The position numbers were made by a program, and so were the translations under genes. The notes under the pieces were generated by a model. The model had not been told where the DNA came from. It ran no database searches and saw only the letters and a program-made list of their open reading frames with translations. Source: Burkholderia sp. SRS-46 (GTDB lineage Bacteria; Pseudomonadota; Gammaproteobacteria; Burkholderiales; Burkholderiaceae). From it: a stretch of 50,746 nt of DNA. Shown here piece by piece: positions 43,911-50,746 of this stretch. The stretch lies in assembly GCF_004343775.1 (NCBI RefSeq), contig NZ_PTXL01000018.1:1-50746 (forward strand). Reading direction: 5' to 3'. Within the stretch, counting starts at the first letter, position 1, and each line of letters starts with the position of its first letter.

Positions 43911-44121
43911 GCCGCTGATCGGGGCGGCGTGCGGGTGGCGTGAGGAACGGATCGCGGGGGCATCAGTCGCGCGGTAACGTCCGTTTGCGTGGCCGCCGTG
44001 CACGCCGCGCGGTGGTGGCGATCGGCGTCCGGTGTGTTGTCCGGTGTGTCCGGTGACATCCGTCGCTTCCGCGCGCGCATCGCCGCCGATGGCGCCGTCT
44101 CGCCGGCCCGATCCCGCCCGC

Positions 44122-44139
44122 CCTCATCCGCCCGGACGA
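44122..44139. promoter_or_regulatory. Putative steroid-regulon operator, site 8 (OYE gene)
   Basis: CCTCATCCGCCCGGACGA matches TCRTCY-N4-RGAYKR exactly. It ends 59 nt upstream of the OYE gene, beyond the last gene otherwise tied to the steroid set. Confidence 0.6.
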
Positions 44140-44198
44140 TGCGCGCGGGCACCGCATCCGCACAATGTCCTCGTCTCCATTCCCGATGCCCGCGCCAC

Positions 44199-45431
44199 AT
44201 GGATTCCGCCGACCTCTCCCCTGCCTTCACCCCGCTGCGCGTCGGTCCGCTGACGTTGCGCAACCGCGTGATCAAGTCCGCGACCAACGAAGGCATGACG
44301 CCGAACGGCGTGCCGTCGCAGGCGCTGGTGCGGTTCCACGAGCGGGTCGCGGCAGGCGGCGCGGCGCTCACGACCGTCGCGTATTGCGCGGTCAGCCCGG
44401 ACGGCCGGACCTTCGTCGACCAGGCGCAGCTCGATGCGCCGACCGTCCCGCAGTTTCGCGCGCTGACCGATGCCGTCCACCGCCATGGCGCGGCGGCGTC
44501 CGCGCAGATCACGCACGGCGGCTGCTTCACGTTCCTGCCGTCGCTGTCGACCAGGCGGCCGATGAGCGCGTCGGGCGGCGTCAACAAGGTCGGCGTGATG
44601 AGCGGCCGGTTCCTGAAGCAGGCGATGACGCGCGACCAGATGACCGCCGTCGCCGACGAATTCGCGCAGGCGGCCCGCCGGGCGCGCGACGCCGGCTTCG
44701 ACGCGGTCGAGATCCACATGGGCCACGGCTACCTGCTGAGCCAGTTCCTGTCGCCGCTCTACAACCGCCGCCGCGACGCATATGGCGGCGACGCGGCGCG
44801 CCGCGCGGCGTTTCCGGTCGAGGTGCTGCGCCGCGTGCTCGACGCGGTGGGCCGCGATCTCGCGGTGGTGTGCAAGATCGGCGTGACCGAAGGCGTGCGC
44901 GGCGGCGGCACCGCCGACGACGCATGCGAGGTCGCGCGACGGCTCGAGGCCGAGGGCGCGCACCTGCTGGTGCTGAGCGGCGGGATGAACGTCGAATCGG
45001 TGTGGCAGCTGTTCGGCAGCCCGCTGCCCGCCGACGCGCGCGCGAACGCCGACAACGCGATCGTGCGCGCCGCGATGGCGCTGCAGAAGCTCGCCGAGCC
45101 GAAGCTGGGCGCATTCCGCGAGCTGTATTTCCTCGAGCATTCGCGCAAGGTGCGCGCGGCGGTGCGGATGCCGCTCGCGTATCTCGGCGGCGTGCGCTCC
45201 CGCGACAACATCGCTTTTGCGCTGCGCGACGGGTTCGACGCGGTGGCGATGGCGCGCGCGCTCGTGTTCGAGCCGGATTTCGTCAACCGGCTGCGGGACG
45301 GCCGGGCCGAGCGGTCGGGCTGCACGTCGTGCAACCGGTGCGTCGTGTCGATGTATACGCCGGGCGGCACGTCGTGCACACTGCAGCCACCGAACGACCC
45401 GGCACCGAACCGGATGCCGGCCGCGCGCTGA
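44199..45431 (+). CDS. Old Yellow Enzyme-type NADH:flavin oxidoreductase with C-terminal Cys cluster
   Basis: A 410-aa FMN TIM-barrel protein: FTPLRVGPLTLRNRVIKSATNEGM, SAQITHGG, FDAVEIHMGHGYLLSQFLSPLYNRRRDAYGG, VCKIGVTEG and FDAVAMARAL. The C-terminus has GCTSCNRCVV and then TSC, a spacing like the [4Fe-4S] ligands of 2,4-dienoyl-CoA reductase and trimethylamine dehydrogenase, but the following NAD/FAD domain is absent. It may reduce an activated double bond; related enzymes include a bile-acid Delta4-reductase (BaiCD), so a steroid substrate is possible. The start is ATG 44199, with only a weak Shine-Dalgarno. It ends 13 nt from the convergent HPPD gene. Confidence 0.82.
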   Translation: MDSADLSPAFTPLRVGPLTLRNRVIKSATNEGMTPNGVPSQALVRFHERVAAGGAALTTVAYCAVSPDGRTFVDQAQLDAPTVPQFRALTDAVHRHGAAASAQITHGGCFTFLPSLSTRRPMSASGGVNKVGVMSGRFLKQAMTRDQMTAVADEFAQAARRARDAGFDAVEIHMGHGYLLSQFLSPLYNRRRDAYGGDAARRAAFPVEVLRRVLDAVGRDLAVVCKIGVTEGVRGGGTADDACEVARRLEAEGAHLLVLSGGMNVESVWQLFGSPLPADARANADNAIVRAAMALQKLAEPKLGAFRELYFLEHSRKVRAAVRMPLAYLGGVRSRDNIAFALRDGFDAVAMARALVFEPDFVNRLRDGRAERSGCTSCNRCVVSMYTPGGTSCTLQPPNDPAPNRMPAAR

Positions 45432-45444
45432 CCGGCGTGCCCGC

Positions 45445-46572
45445 TCAGCCGGCGTCGCGCGCCTGTGCGAGCGCGGCGAGGTTGCCCTCCCCAAACCCGT
45501 GATGCCCCTGGCGCTGGACGATCTCGAAGAAGATCTCGCCCGGCCGGCGCTTGACGAAGGTCTGGAAGAACAGCTTCGGCACGCCGTCGTCGCCGATCTC
45601 GCCGTCGATCAGCACCGCACGGCTGCGCAGCGCGCCGAGATCGACGCCGTGCCCCGGCAGGCGTGCATCGACCGCGTCGTAGTAGCGCGCGGGCGGCTCG
45701 ATGAACTCGACGCCGTTCGCGCGCAGCCGGTCGACGCACGACAGGATGTCGTCGGTCGCGAGTGCGACGTGCTGCACGCCCTCGCCCGGATGGTCCGGCA
45801 GGTAAGCGTGCATCAGCTCGGTGCGCCGCGTGCCTTCCTCGTAGACGGGAATCCGCAGCGCGCCGCACGGCGACACCATCACCCGCGACTCCTCCGACAC
45901 GTGCCAGTGCGCGTCGATCTCGTGGATTTCGCGGAAATACAGCAGGTCGTGGTAGAAGTCGAGCCACTCCCGCATGCGCCCCGCGCCGACCGTCTGCGTG
46001 AAATGGTCGACCTGCTGCAGCCCGGTGCCCGCGAAATCGAGATCGGTATGCGCGGTGGCAATGTCGATCGGCCGAAAGTCGATGTCGAAGATCGAGATAT
46101 CGCCCACGCCGCCGCGCTGGCCGTCCCGCCCGCGCCAGCGGTCGACGAAGTACAGGTGCGAATCGCCGATGCCCTGGATCGCCGGGATCTTCAGCTCGCC
46201 GACGCCGACCCGCTCGCCCTCGAACGCCCACGCGCCCAACGTGATCGCCCGCTCGAACGCGCGCCGCGCATTGGCCACGCGCAGGCCGATCGCGCACACG
46301 CCCATCCCGTACTCCTGCGCATAGCGCGCCGCGAACGAATCCGGCTCCGCATTGATCAGGAAATGCATCTGGCCCTGCCGGTACAGCGTGACGGCCTTGC
46401 TCACGTGCCGGGCGATCGCCTTGAAGCCGAGCTGCGCGAAGCGCTGCGCGAGCGCCTGCGGCACGGGTGCCGCGAACTCGACGAATTCCAGGCCGGCCAT
46501 CCCGAGCGGATTGGCGGCCGGATCGTCGACGGGCGGCGTATCGCTGGACAGGGGGGGATGATTGCCGAGCAT
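45445..46572 (-). CDS. hpd: 4-hydroxyphenylpyruvate dioxygenase-type enzyme (HPPD)
   Basis: A 375-aa two-domain VOC protein; family members turn 4-hydroxyphenylpyruvate into homogentisate with Fe(II). The metal ligands are His in LQQVDHFTQ, His in GEGVQHVALAT, and Glu in IFFEIVQRQGHHGFGEGN. The latter C-terminal block and YYDAVDARLPGH are HPPD features. The start at 46572 is chosen over an upstream ATG that reads into non-homologous sequence. Its N-terminal about 20 residues are low in homology. It is divergent from the MHS transporter, perhaps as a tyrosine or phenylpyruvate utilisation unit. No clear steroid-regulon site is present. Confidence 0.9.
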   Translation of the reverse strand: MLGNHPPLSSDTPPVDDPAANPLGMAGLEFVEFAAPVPQALAQRFAQLGFKAIARHVSKAVTLYRQGQMHFLINAEPDSFAARYAQEYGMGVCAIGLRVANARRAFERAITLGAWAFEGERVGVGELKIPAIQGIGDSHLYFVDRWRGRDGQRGGVGDISIFDIDFRPIDIATAHTDLDFAGTGLQQVDHFTQTVGAGRMREWLDFYHDLLYFREIHEIDAHWHVSEESRVMVSPCGALRIPVYEEGTRRTELMHAYLPDHPGEGVQHVALATDDILSCVDRLRANGVEFIEPPARYYDAVDARLPGHGVDLGALRSRAVLIDGEIGDDGVPKLFFQTFVKRRPGEIFFEIVQRQGHHGFGEGNLAALAQARDAG

Positions 46573-46930
46573 TCCATTCTCCGGGGGCAAGCGGGTCGTT
46601 GACGTTGCGCCGGGTGCCGTGCTGCCCGGCCTATGCAGTATCCGGACCTTCGGCCCGTGCCGCAAATGTGTTCAATGGTGCCGATTTTAACCAGATCGTT
46701 CATGCCGGCGCACCTCGTCCGAACGGCCAGTGTGTTCCGTCCCCCTCAGTGCAAACCCGGAATGCGTTCGATAAACGCACGGACTTGAACGATAATCGCG
46801 CACTTTGGCCGTTCGGCCGATTGCCGCGCCGCGACGCCGGCCCTATGCTCCGTTCACCCATCGCCTTCAATGCAGCATCGGACGCGGCGCCGCCACGATT
46901 CCATGATGCGCCGTGCCAGGAGACACCAGC
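46573..46930. promoter_or_regulatory. Divergent regulatory region between HPPD and MHS transporter
   Basis: This 358-nt region has no gene. It holds the inverted repeat TGCGTT-CGATA-AACGCA (46763-46779), a probable operator, and AT-richer patches suited to two divergent promoters. A sequence at 46715-46730 resembles only one arm of the steroid dyad. Confidence 0.55.
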
Positions 46931-48238
46931 ATGACCCCAGCCTTTGACACCCTCGACACCGCAGATACTGCGCGGACGCGCAGCCAGGCCCGCAAGGCGG
47001 CGCTCGGCAGCTTCGTCGGCGCCGTCGTCGACTGGTACGACTTCCTGTTGTACGGGATCGTCGCCGCACTCGTGTTCAATTCCGAGTTCTTCCCGAAAGT
47101 CAGCCCGACGATGGGCACGCTCGCGGCGTTCGCGACGTTCGGCGTCGGTTTCCTGTTCCGGCCGCTCGGCGGCGTCGTGTTCGGCCACTACGGCGACCGG
47201 CTCGGCCGCAAGCGGATGCTGGTGCTGACCGTGATGCTGATGGGCCTGTCGACCGTCGCGATCGGCCTGCTGCCGACCTTCGCGACGATCGGCTGGTGGG
47301 CGCCGGTGCTGCTGGTCGCGATGCGCGCGCTGCAGGGCTTCGCGGTCGGCGGCGAATGGGGCGGCGCGGCGCTGATGGCCGTCGAGAGTGCGCCGGAGAA
47401 GAAGAAGGCGTTCTACAGCAGTGGCGTGCAGGTCGGCTACGGCGTCGGCCTCGTGCTCGCGACGGGCATCGTGTCGATCCTCGGCCACACGCTCGGCGAC
47501 GCGGCGTTCAAGGCATGGGCCTGGCGCCTGCCGTTCGTGTTCAGCATCGTGCTGGTGCTGATCGGCCTGTGGGTGCGCAAGAGCATGGACGAGTCGCAGG
47601 AGTTCGTCGAAAAGGTCGAGCACGCGAATCGCAAGCTGCGCATGCCGGTGCTGGAAGCGCTGACGCGCCATCCGAAGGCGTTCCTGCTGATCATCGCGCT
47701 GCGCCTCGCCGAGCTGTTCACGATGTATATCGTCACCGCGTTCGCGCTCAGCTACTCGACCACGAACCTCGGCATGTCGCGCGACCTGTTCCTGAACATC
47801 GGCCTGCTGGTCGGCGCGGTGAGCTGCGTGACGATCCCGTGCTTCGCGTGGCTCGCCGACCGCTTCGGCCTGCGCCGCATCTACTTGATCGGCGCGCTGA
47901 TCGGCCTCGCCTCGGCGGTGCCGTTCTTCGTCGCGCTCGAGGCGCGGTCGATCGCCTGGATCGTGATCTTCGCGGTGCTGCTCGCGAACGTCGCGCACGA
48001 CATGGTCGTGAGCGTCCAGCAGCCGCTGTTCACCGAGCTGTTCGGCGCGGAATACCGCTACAGCGGCGCGGGCGTCGGCTACCAGTTCGCGAGCGTGGTC
48101 GGCGGCGGCTTCACGCCGTTCATCGCGGTGGCGCTCACCAGCTTCGCCGGCGGTTCGTGGCACCTCGTCGCGGGTTACCTCGCGGCCGGCTGCCTGATTT
48201 CGCTGGTGGTTGCCGCGCGGATGCGGGCGGCAAACTGA
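46931..48238 (+). CDS. MFS transporter of the metabolite:H+ symporter (MHS) family
   Basis: A 435-aa, 12-helix inner-membrane symporter. GSFVGAVVDWYDFLLYGIVAAL at the first helix, RPLGGVVFGHYGDRLGRKRML (the 2-3 loop motif), LQGFAVGGEWGGAALMAVE and the internal symmetry identify the MHS family (shikimate, alpha-ketoglutarate, proline/betaine, aromatic acids). The ATG at 46931 follows CCAGGAGACACCAGC. It is divergent from the HPPD gene, so an aromatic or keto acid is a plausible substrate, but this is only context. Confidence 0.9.
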   Translation: MTPAFDTLDTADTARTRSQARKAALGSFVGAVVDWYDFLLYGIVAALVFNSEFFPKVSPTMGTLAAFATFGVGFLFRPLGGVVFGHYGDRLGRKRMLVLTVMLMGLSTVAIGLLPTFATIGWWAPVLLVAMRALQGFAVGGEWGGAALMAVESAPEKKKAFYSSGVQVGYGVGLVLATGIVSILGHTLGDAAFKAWAWRLPFVFSIVLVLIGLWVRKSMDESQEFVEKVEHANRKLRMPVLEALTRHPKAFLLIIALRLAELFTMYIVTAFALSYSTTNLGMSRDLFLNIGLLVGAVSCVTIPCFAWLADRFGLRRIYLIGALIGLASAVPFFVALEARSIAWIVIFAVLLANVAHDMVVSVQQPLFTELFGAEYRYSGAGVGYQFASVVGGGFTPFIAVALTSFAGGSWHLVAGYLAAGCLISLVVAARMRAAN

Positions 48239-48248
48239 TCCTGCCCGC

Positions 48249-48280
48249 GCGTGGCCTGCCGTCGAAACGGCCGGCCACGC
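48249..48280 (+). terminator. Long hairpin after the MHS transporter gene
   Basis: GCGTGGCC (48249-48256) and GCCGT pair with ACGGC and GGCCACGC (48273-48280) around the loop CGAA, with one mismatch. It begins 11 nt after the stop and has no U tract. Confidence 0.6.
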
Positions 48281-48441
48281 CACCGTGCGCGCCGGCCCAC
48301 GCGATCGCCTGCGCACGAGGCGACGTCAAACACTGTCAATCCCTGCCCGGATCTCATTATTTCCTGCGTGCATTCTCCACGGGCATGTCCGACCAATGGC
48401 ATCATATGGGCCTACGTCAGCCACCGATACGCCCCCATATC

Positions 48442-49743
48442 ATGTCGAATCTCATCGTCCACGGCGGCACTCCGCTGCGCGGCGACATCCAGCCGTCCGC
48501 AAACAAGAACGCCGTTCTGCCGATCCTGTGCGCCACCCTGTTGACCGACCAGCCGCTGCGGCTCGTCGGCGTGCCCGACATCACCGACGTGCGCAAGATC
48601 CTCGACATCTTCCGCACGCTCGGCAGCGACGTGTCGATGGACTTCACCACCGGCATCCTCGAGCTTCATCACCGCGCGACCACGTTCGACCCGGCCGTGC
48701 ACCGGCTGCCCGAAGCGATGCGCTCGTCGATCATGCTGATCCCGCCGCTGCTCGCGCGCTTCGGCGTCGCTCGCCTCGAGAACGACGTGAAGGGCTGCAC
48801 GCTCGGCGTGCGCGAGATCGATCCACACGTCGAGGTGTTCGAGCGCTTCGGCGCACACATCGAGCGCACGCCCGATTCGCTGATCGTCCGCGCGGACGGC
48901 CCGCTGAAGGCCAACGATCACTGGCTCGACTACGCGTCGGTGACCACCACCGAGAACTTCGCGCTGTGCGCGACCGCCGCGGCCGGCACGTCGACGCTGA
49001 TGAACGCCGCATCCGAGCCGCACGTGCAGGAGTTCTCGCAATTCCTCGCGATGCTGGGCGTCGGCATCGAAGGCATCGGCACGTCGCGGCTGTGCGTCAC
49101 CGGCGGGAAGAAGCTCGGCGGCGGCGAGTTCCGCTTCGCCGAGGATTTCCACGAAATTGCCACGTTCCTCGCGCTGGGCGCGATCACCGGCGGCGACATC
49201 GCCGTGCGCAACTCGTCGCCCGAGCATTTCCCGCTGATCGACCGCACCTTCGCGAAGTTCGGCGTCAACGTCACGCACGGCGACGGCTGGTCGCGCGCGG
49301 AACGCGACGGCCCGCTGCGCGTGCGCCGGCCGTTCACGCAGAACATCCTGACCAAGATCGAAGCCGCGCCGTGGCCGTACCTGCCGGTCGACCTGCTGCC
49401 GATCTTCATCGCGCTCGGCGTGCAGGCCGAAGGCAGCGCGATGTTCTGGAACAAGGTTTACGACGGCGCGCTCGGCTGGTCGGGCGAACTGTCGAAGTTC
49501 GGCGCGCACGTGCTGCTGTCGGACCCGCACCGGCTGATCACGTTCGGCGGGCTGAAGCTGACGCCCGCGCGTGTCGAGAGCCCGTACATCATCCGCGTCG
49601 CGATCGCGCTGCTGATGGTCGCCGCGAGCATCGAGGGCCGCTCGGAAATCATGAACGCGCTGCCGATCCGCCGCGCGCACCCGCATTTCGTCGAGAACCT
49701 GCGCTCGGTTGGGGCGAACGTCGAATGGACGAGCAGCGAGTGA
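48442..49743 (+). CDS. murA: UDP-N-acetylglucosamine 1-carboxyvinyltransferase (MurA paralogue)
   Basis: A 433-aa enolpyruvyl transferase performing the first step of peptidoglycan synthesis. Lys22-Asn23 in SANKNAVLPIL and the catalytic Cys119 in KGCTLGVREIDPH are present, so fosfomycin sensitivity at Cys is expected. Its N-terminus (LIVHGGTPLRGDI) differs from the housekeeping betaproteobacterial MurA I remember, so this is probably the second copy. The start is uncertain: ATG 48442 gives the normal N-terminus but has no good Shine-Dalgarno; in-frame ATGs lie upstream within MSDQWHHMGLRQ. It is not linked to cell-wall genes here. Confidence 0.9.
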   Translation: MSNLIVHGGTPLRGDIQPSANKNAVLPILCATLLTDQPLRLVGVPDITDVRKILDIFRTLGSDVSMDFTTGILELHHRATTFDPAVHRLPEAMRSSIMLIPPLLARFGVARLENDVKGCTLGVREIDPHVEVFERFGAHIERTPDSLIVRADGPLKANDHWLDYASVTTTENFALCATAAAGTSTLMNAASEPHVQEFSQFLAMLGVGIEGIGTSRLCVTGGKKLGGGEFRFAEDFHEIATFLALGAITGGDIAVRNSSPEHFPLIDRTFAKFGVNVTHGDGWSRAERDGPLRVRRPFTQNILTKIEAAPWPYLPVDLLPIFIALGVQAEGSAMFWNKVYDGALGWSGELSKFGAHVLLSDPHRLITFGGLKLTPARVESPYIIRVAIALLMVAASIEGRSEIMNALPIRRAHPHFVENLRSVGANVEWTSSE

Positions 49744-50095
49744 CGCCGTTCCGGATGCCCCGCAGGTAATACCTCCCATGTCGTTGCCCGGCCATGCGCC
49801 AAGCGTGGTCGGGCAATGTCCTCATGCCGCGGTTCAGTGCGAATCTCCCGGCTGCCTCCCTCTCTGTCCCCGCACCGCGCCGATAGCGAAATTCGTCGCG
49901 AGAAGCAGTGCCTTGACCGACCTCGGTGCAGACGCCCCCTTTCGCGTCTTTGCGACACAAAAGGCGCGGCGAAAATCGCCATTCCAAACTTGTCCTATTG
50001 CGCAAGCGCGCCGCGAACCCTAGCCTGCCTTTCTTTTTGCTTGCACGTGATTTGTCCGGCGGCACACGACGCTTCAACAGGTAAGTTCAGAACGG
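49744..50095. other. Intergenic region after murA
   Basis: This 352-nt stretch begins with the hairpin 49784-49816 and then has no coding signature. It should contain the promoter for the gene at 50096. I see no RNA gene. Confidence 0.5.
49784..49816 (+). terminator. Hairpin downstream of murA
   Basis: TTGCCCG-G-CCA-T-GC pairs with GC-G-TGG-T-CGGGCAA through two G-T type pairs, with a short loop. It lies 41 nt after the stop and lacks a U run. Confidence 0.5.
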
Positions 50096-50494
50096 ATGAA
50101 GACAAAATACAGCTTGATGCAAATGCGCGATGTCTGGCTCGATGCTTGGCGCAACGGAGACATCGATCAACTGAATTTCGTCGAAAGCCTGCACTTTTTC
50201 ATCAAGCACGGCGACGCGGTCCGCACAAAGCCTCAGCACCTCGCGCGCATGCGCGCCTATGCAGCCGAGCATGCCGCGCGCCAGTGGGGCATGACGTATG
50301 AAGATGAAGTCAGGCATGTCGTAGAGCGCGGCGAATGGGCAACCGTCTCGGGGATCAACGCGATGCGGAGGAATGGCAGGCTATGCGCCCGGCACGAGTT
50401 CATGGAGCTGTGGCTGATCTGCGACGCACGGTGGCAGATCGCGGCACTCTGTTACGAACACAAGGAGATCGGTCACGACGTCGACGCCGGATAG
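50096..50494 (+). CDS. Hypothetical protein, possibly NTF2/SnoaL-like
   Basis: A 132-aa soluble protein I do not recognise. It begins KTKYSLMQMRDVWLDAWRNGDIDQLNFVE and has ARMRAYAAEH, EWATVSGINAMRRNGR and FMELWLICDARWQIAALCYEHKEI. The pattern of a helix with DAW..GD, then strands ending in W-I-A-L-C-Y, resembles small SnoaL/NTF2-like proteins (ketosteroid isomerase-like fold), but no active-site residues can be assigned. The codon choice is less GC-biased than its neighbours, hinting at an acquired gene. GGTAAGTTCAGAACGG precedes the ATG, a weak Shine-Dalgarno. Confidence 0.6.
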   Translation: MKTKYSLMQMRDVWLDAWRNGDIDQLNFVESLHFFIKHGDAVRTKPQHLARMRAYAAEHAARQWGMTYEDEVRHVVERGEWATVSGINAMRRNGRLCARHEFMELWLICDARWQIAALCYEHKEIGHDVDAG

Positions 50495-50610
50495 AGCACG
50501 CCGGACACCCGTGATCGTGAGCTCCCCCGAGCCGCAATTACCAAGCGGCGTTACTCCCTGACGGCGAAGCCCTCGCCGCAACATGCGGGCGCGCCCCCCC
50601 GCCCCCCCCG

Positions 50611-50746
50611 GGCCGGCTGCAGCGGGCCGGCAAAACGGGCCAGGGCCCTTGCGCGGCGGCCGTCCGGGCGCCCGGCGAAGGCGTGCCGCCCCGAACCGGA
50701 CCACCGGCCGCACAGCCCCGCCGGGCGGCCGGTTCGACCCTTTACC
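50611..50746. repeat. 136-bp direct repeat, copy 2 (ends at the window edge)
   Basis: This copy is 134/136 identical to 10188-10323 in the same orientation. It is preceded by a C-rich tract (50593-50609). The last six bases, TTTACC, include the equivalent of the kshA stop codon, so a minus-strand gene with the same 3' end may begin just beyond the window. Confidence 0.95.

Noticed and set aside
46715..46730. TCGTCC-GAAC-GGCCAG between HPPD and the MHS gene as a ninth regulon site
   Set aside because: Only the first arm and GG of the second arm match; the rest deviates, and the genes have no steroid role.

Overview
The window is high-GC DNA, dense with genes preceded by strong Shine-Dalgarno sequences. 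Its housekeeping proteins (IF-1, a CspA-type protein, a MurA paralogue) look like those of Burkholderia. I infer a Burkholderia-type betaproteobacterium, from memory of these protein families and not from a database search. Nearly everything from position 1 to about 45.4 kb is one steroid-catabolism locus using the aerobic 9,10-seco pathway (the tes/hsa/ksh/kstD and ipd genes known from Comamonas, Rhodococcus and Mycobacterium).

Layout. 1-2041 (minus): hsaD, an SDR and the 5' end of etfB. 2184-8913 (plus): an SDR, a DUF1302 outer-membrane protein, a DUF1329 periplasmic protein, then hsaE, hsaG and hsaF, closed by an intrinsic terminator. 9029-9981 (minus): an infA paralogue and a cold-shock gene, unrelated to steroids. 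10319-29859 (minus): a run of 18 genes reading hsaC, ipdA, ipdB, an enoyl-CoA hydratase, ipdC, echA20, two acyl-CoA dehydrogenases, a fadA6-like thiolase, an SDR, two more acyl-CoA dehydrogenases (one fadE30-like), ipdF, a MaoC hydratase, a thiolase, a YCF48-type protein, an MMPL-type RND transporter and kshA. 30121-30760: a fitAB/vapBC toxin-antitoxin pair. 31042-38403 (minus): hsaA, kstD, hsaB, a 3beta/17beta-hydroxysteroid dehydrogenase, kshB, fadD3 and a collapsed SDR remnant. 38568-41573: an LLM flavin monooxygenase, a small VOC protein and a TeiR-like LuxR regulator. 41851-43910 (plus): an HSL-type esterase overlapping a riboflavin gene (ribBX). 44199-45431 (plus): an Old Yellow Enzyme-type reductase. 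The right end holds HPPD, an MHS-family transporter, a second-type MurA and a hypothetical protein.

How it works together. The HSD, KstD and KshAB convert hydroxysteroids and androstenedione to the unstable 9-hydroxy-ADD, which opens ring B. HsaAB, HsaC and HsaD open ring A. HsaE, HsaF and HsaG turn the released C6 piece into pyruvate and propionyl-CoA. FadD3, the beta-oxidation enzymes, IpdF, IpdC, EchA20, IpdAB and FadA6 dismantle rings C and D (HIP). EtfB accepts electrons from the acyl-CoA dehydrogenases, and RibBX may supply flavin. DUF1302, DUF1329, YCF48 and the MMPL protein look like a cell-envelope uptake or transfer system for the hydrophobic substrate.

Main new observations. (1) A 16-18 bp dyad, TCRTCY-N4-RGAYKR, occurs upstream of essentially every steroid operon (eight sites), probably the operator of the local regulon; it brings in the LLM, VOC and OYE genes, whose roles are not assigned. 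(2) A perfect 20-bp palindrome lies upstream of the LuxR gene, and a second inverted repeat precedes the esterase-ribBX pair. (3) A 136-bp direct repeat (134/136 identical) brackets 40.4 kb; its second copy is exactly the end of the window and reproduces the kshA stop codon and the sequence downstream of it. (4) An SDR gene has lost its middle, next to a toxin-antitoxin module. No tRNA, rRNA, CRISPR or intact insertion sequence was seen.
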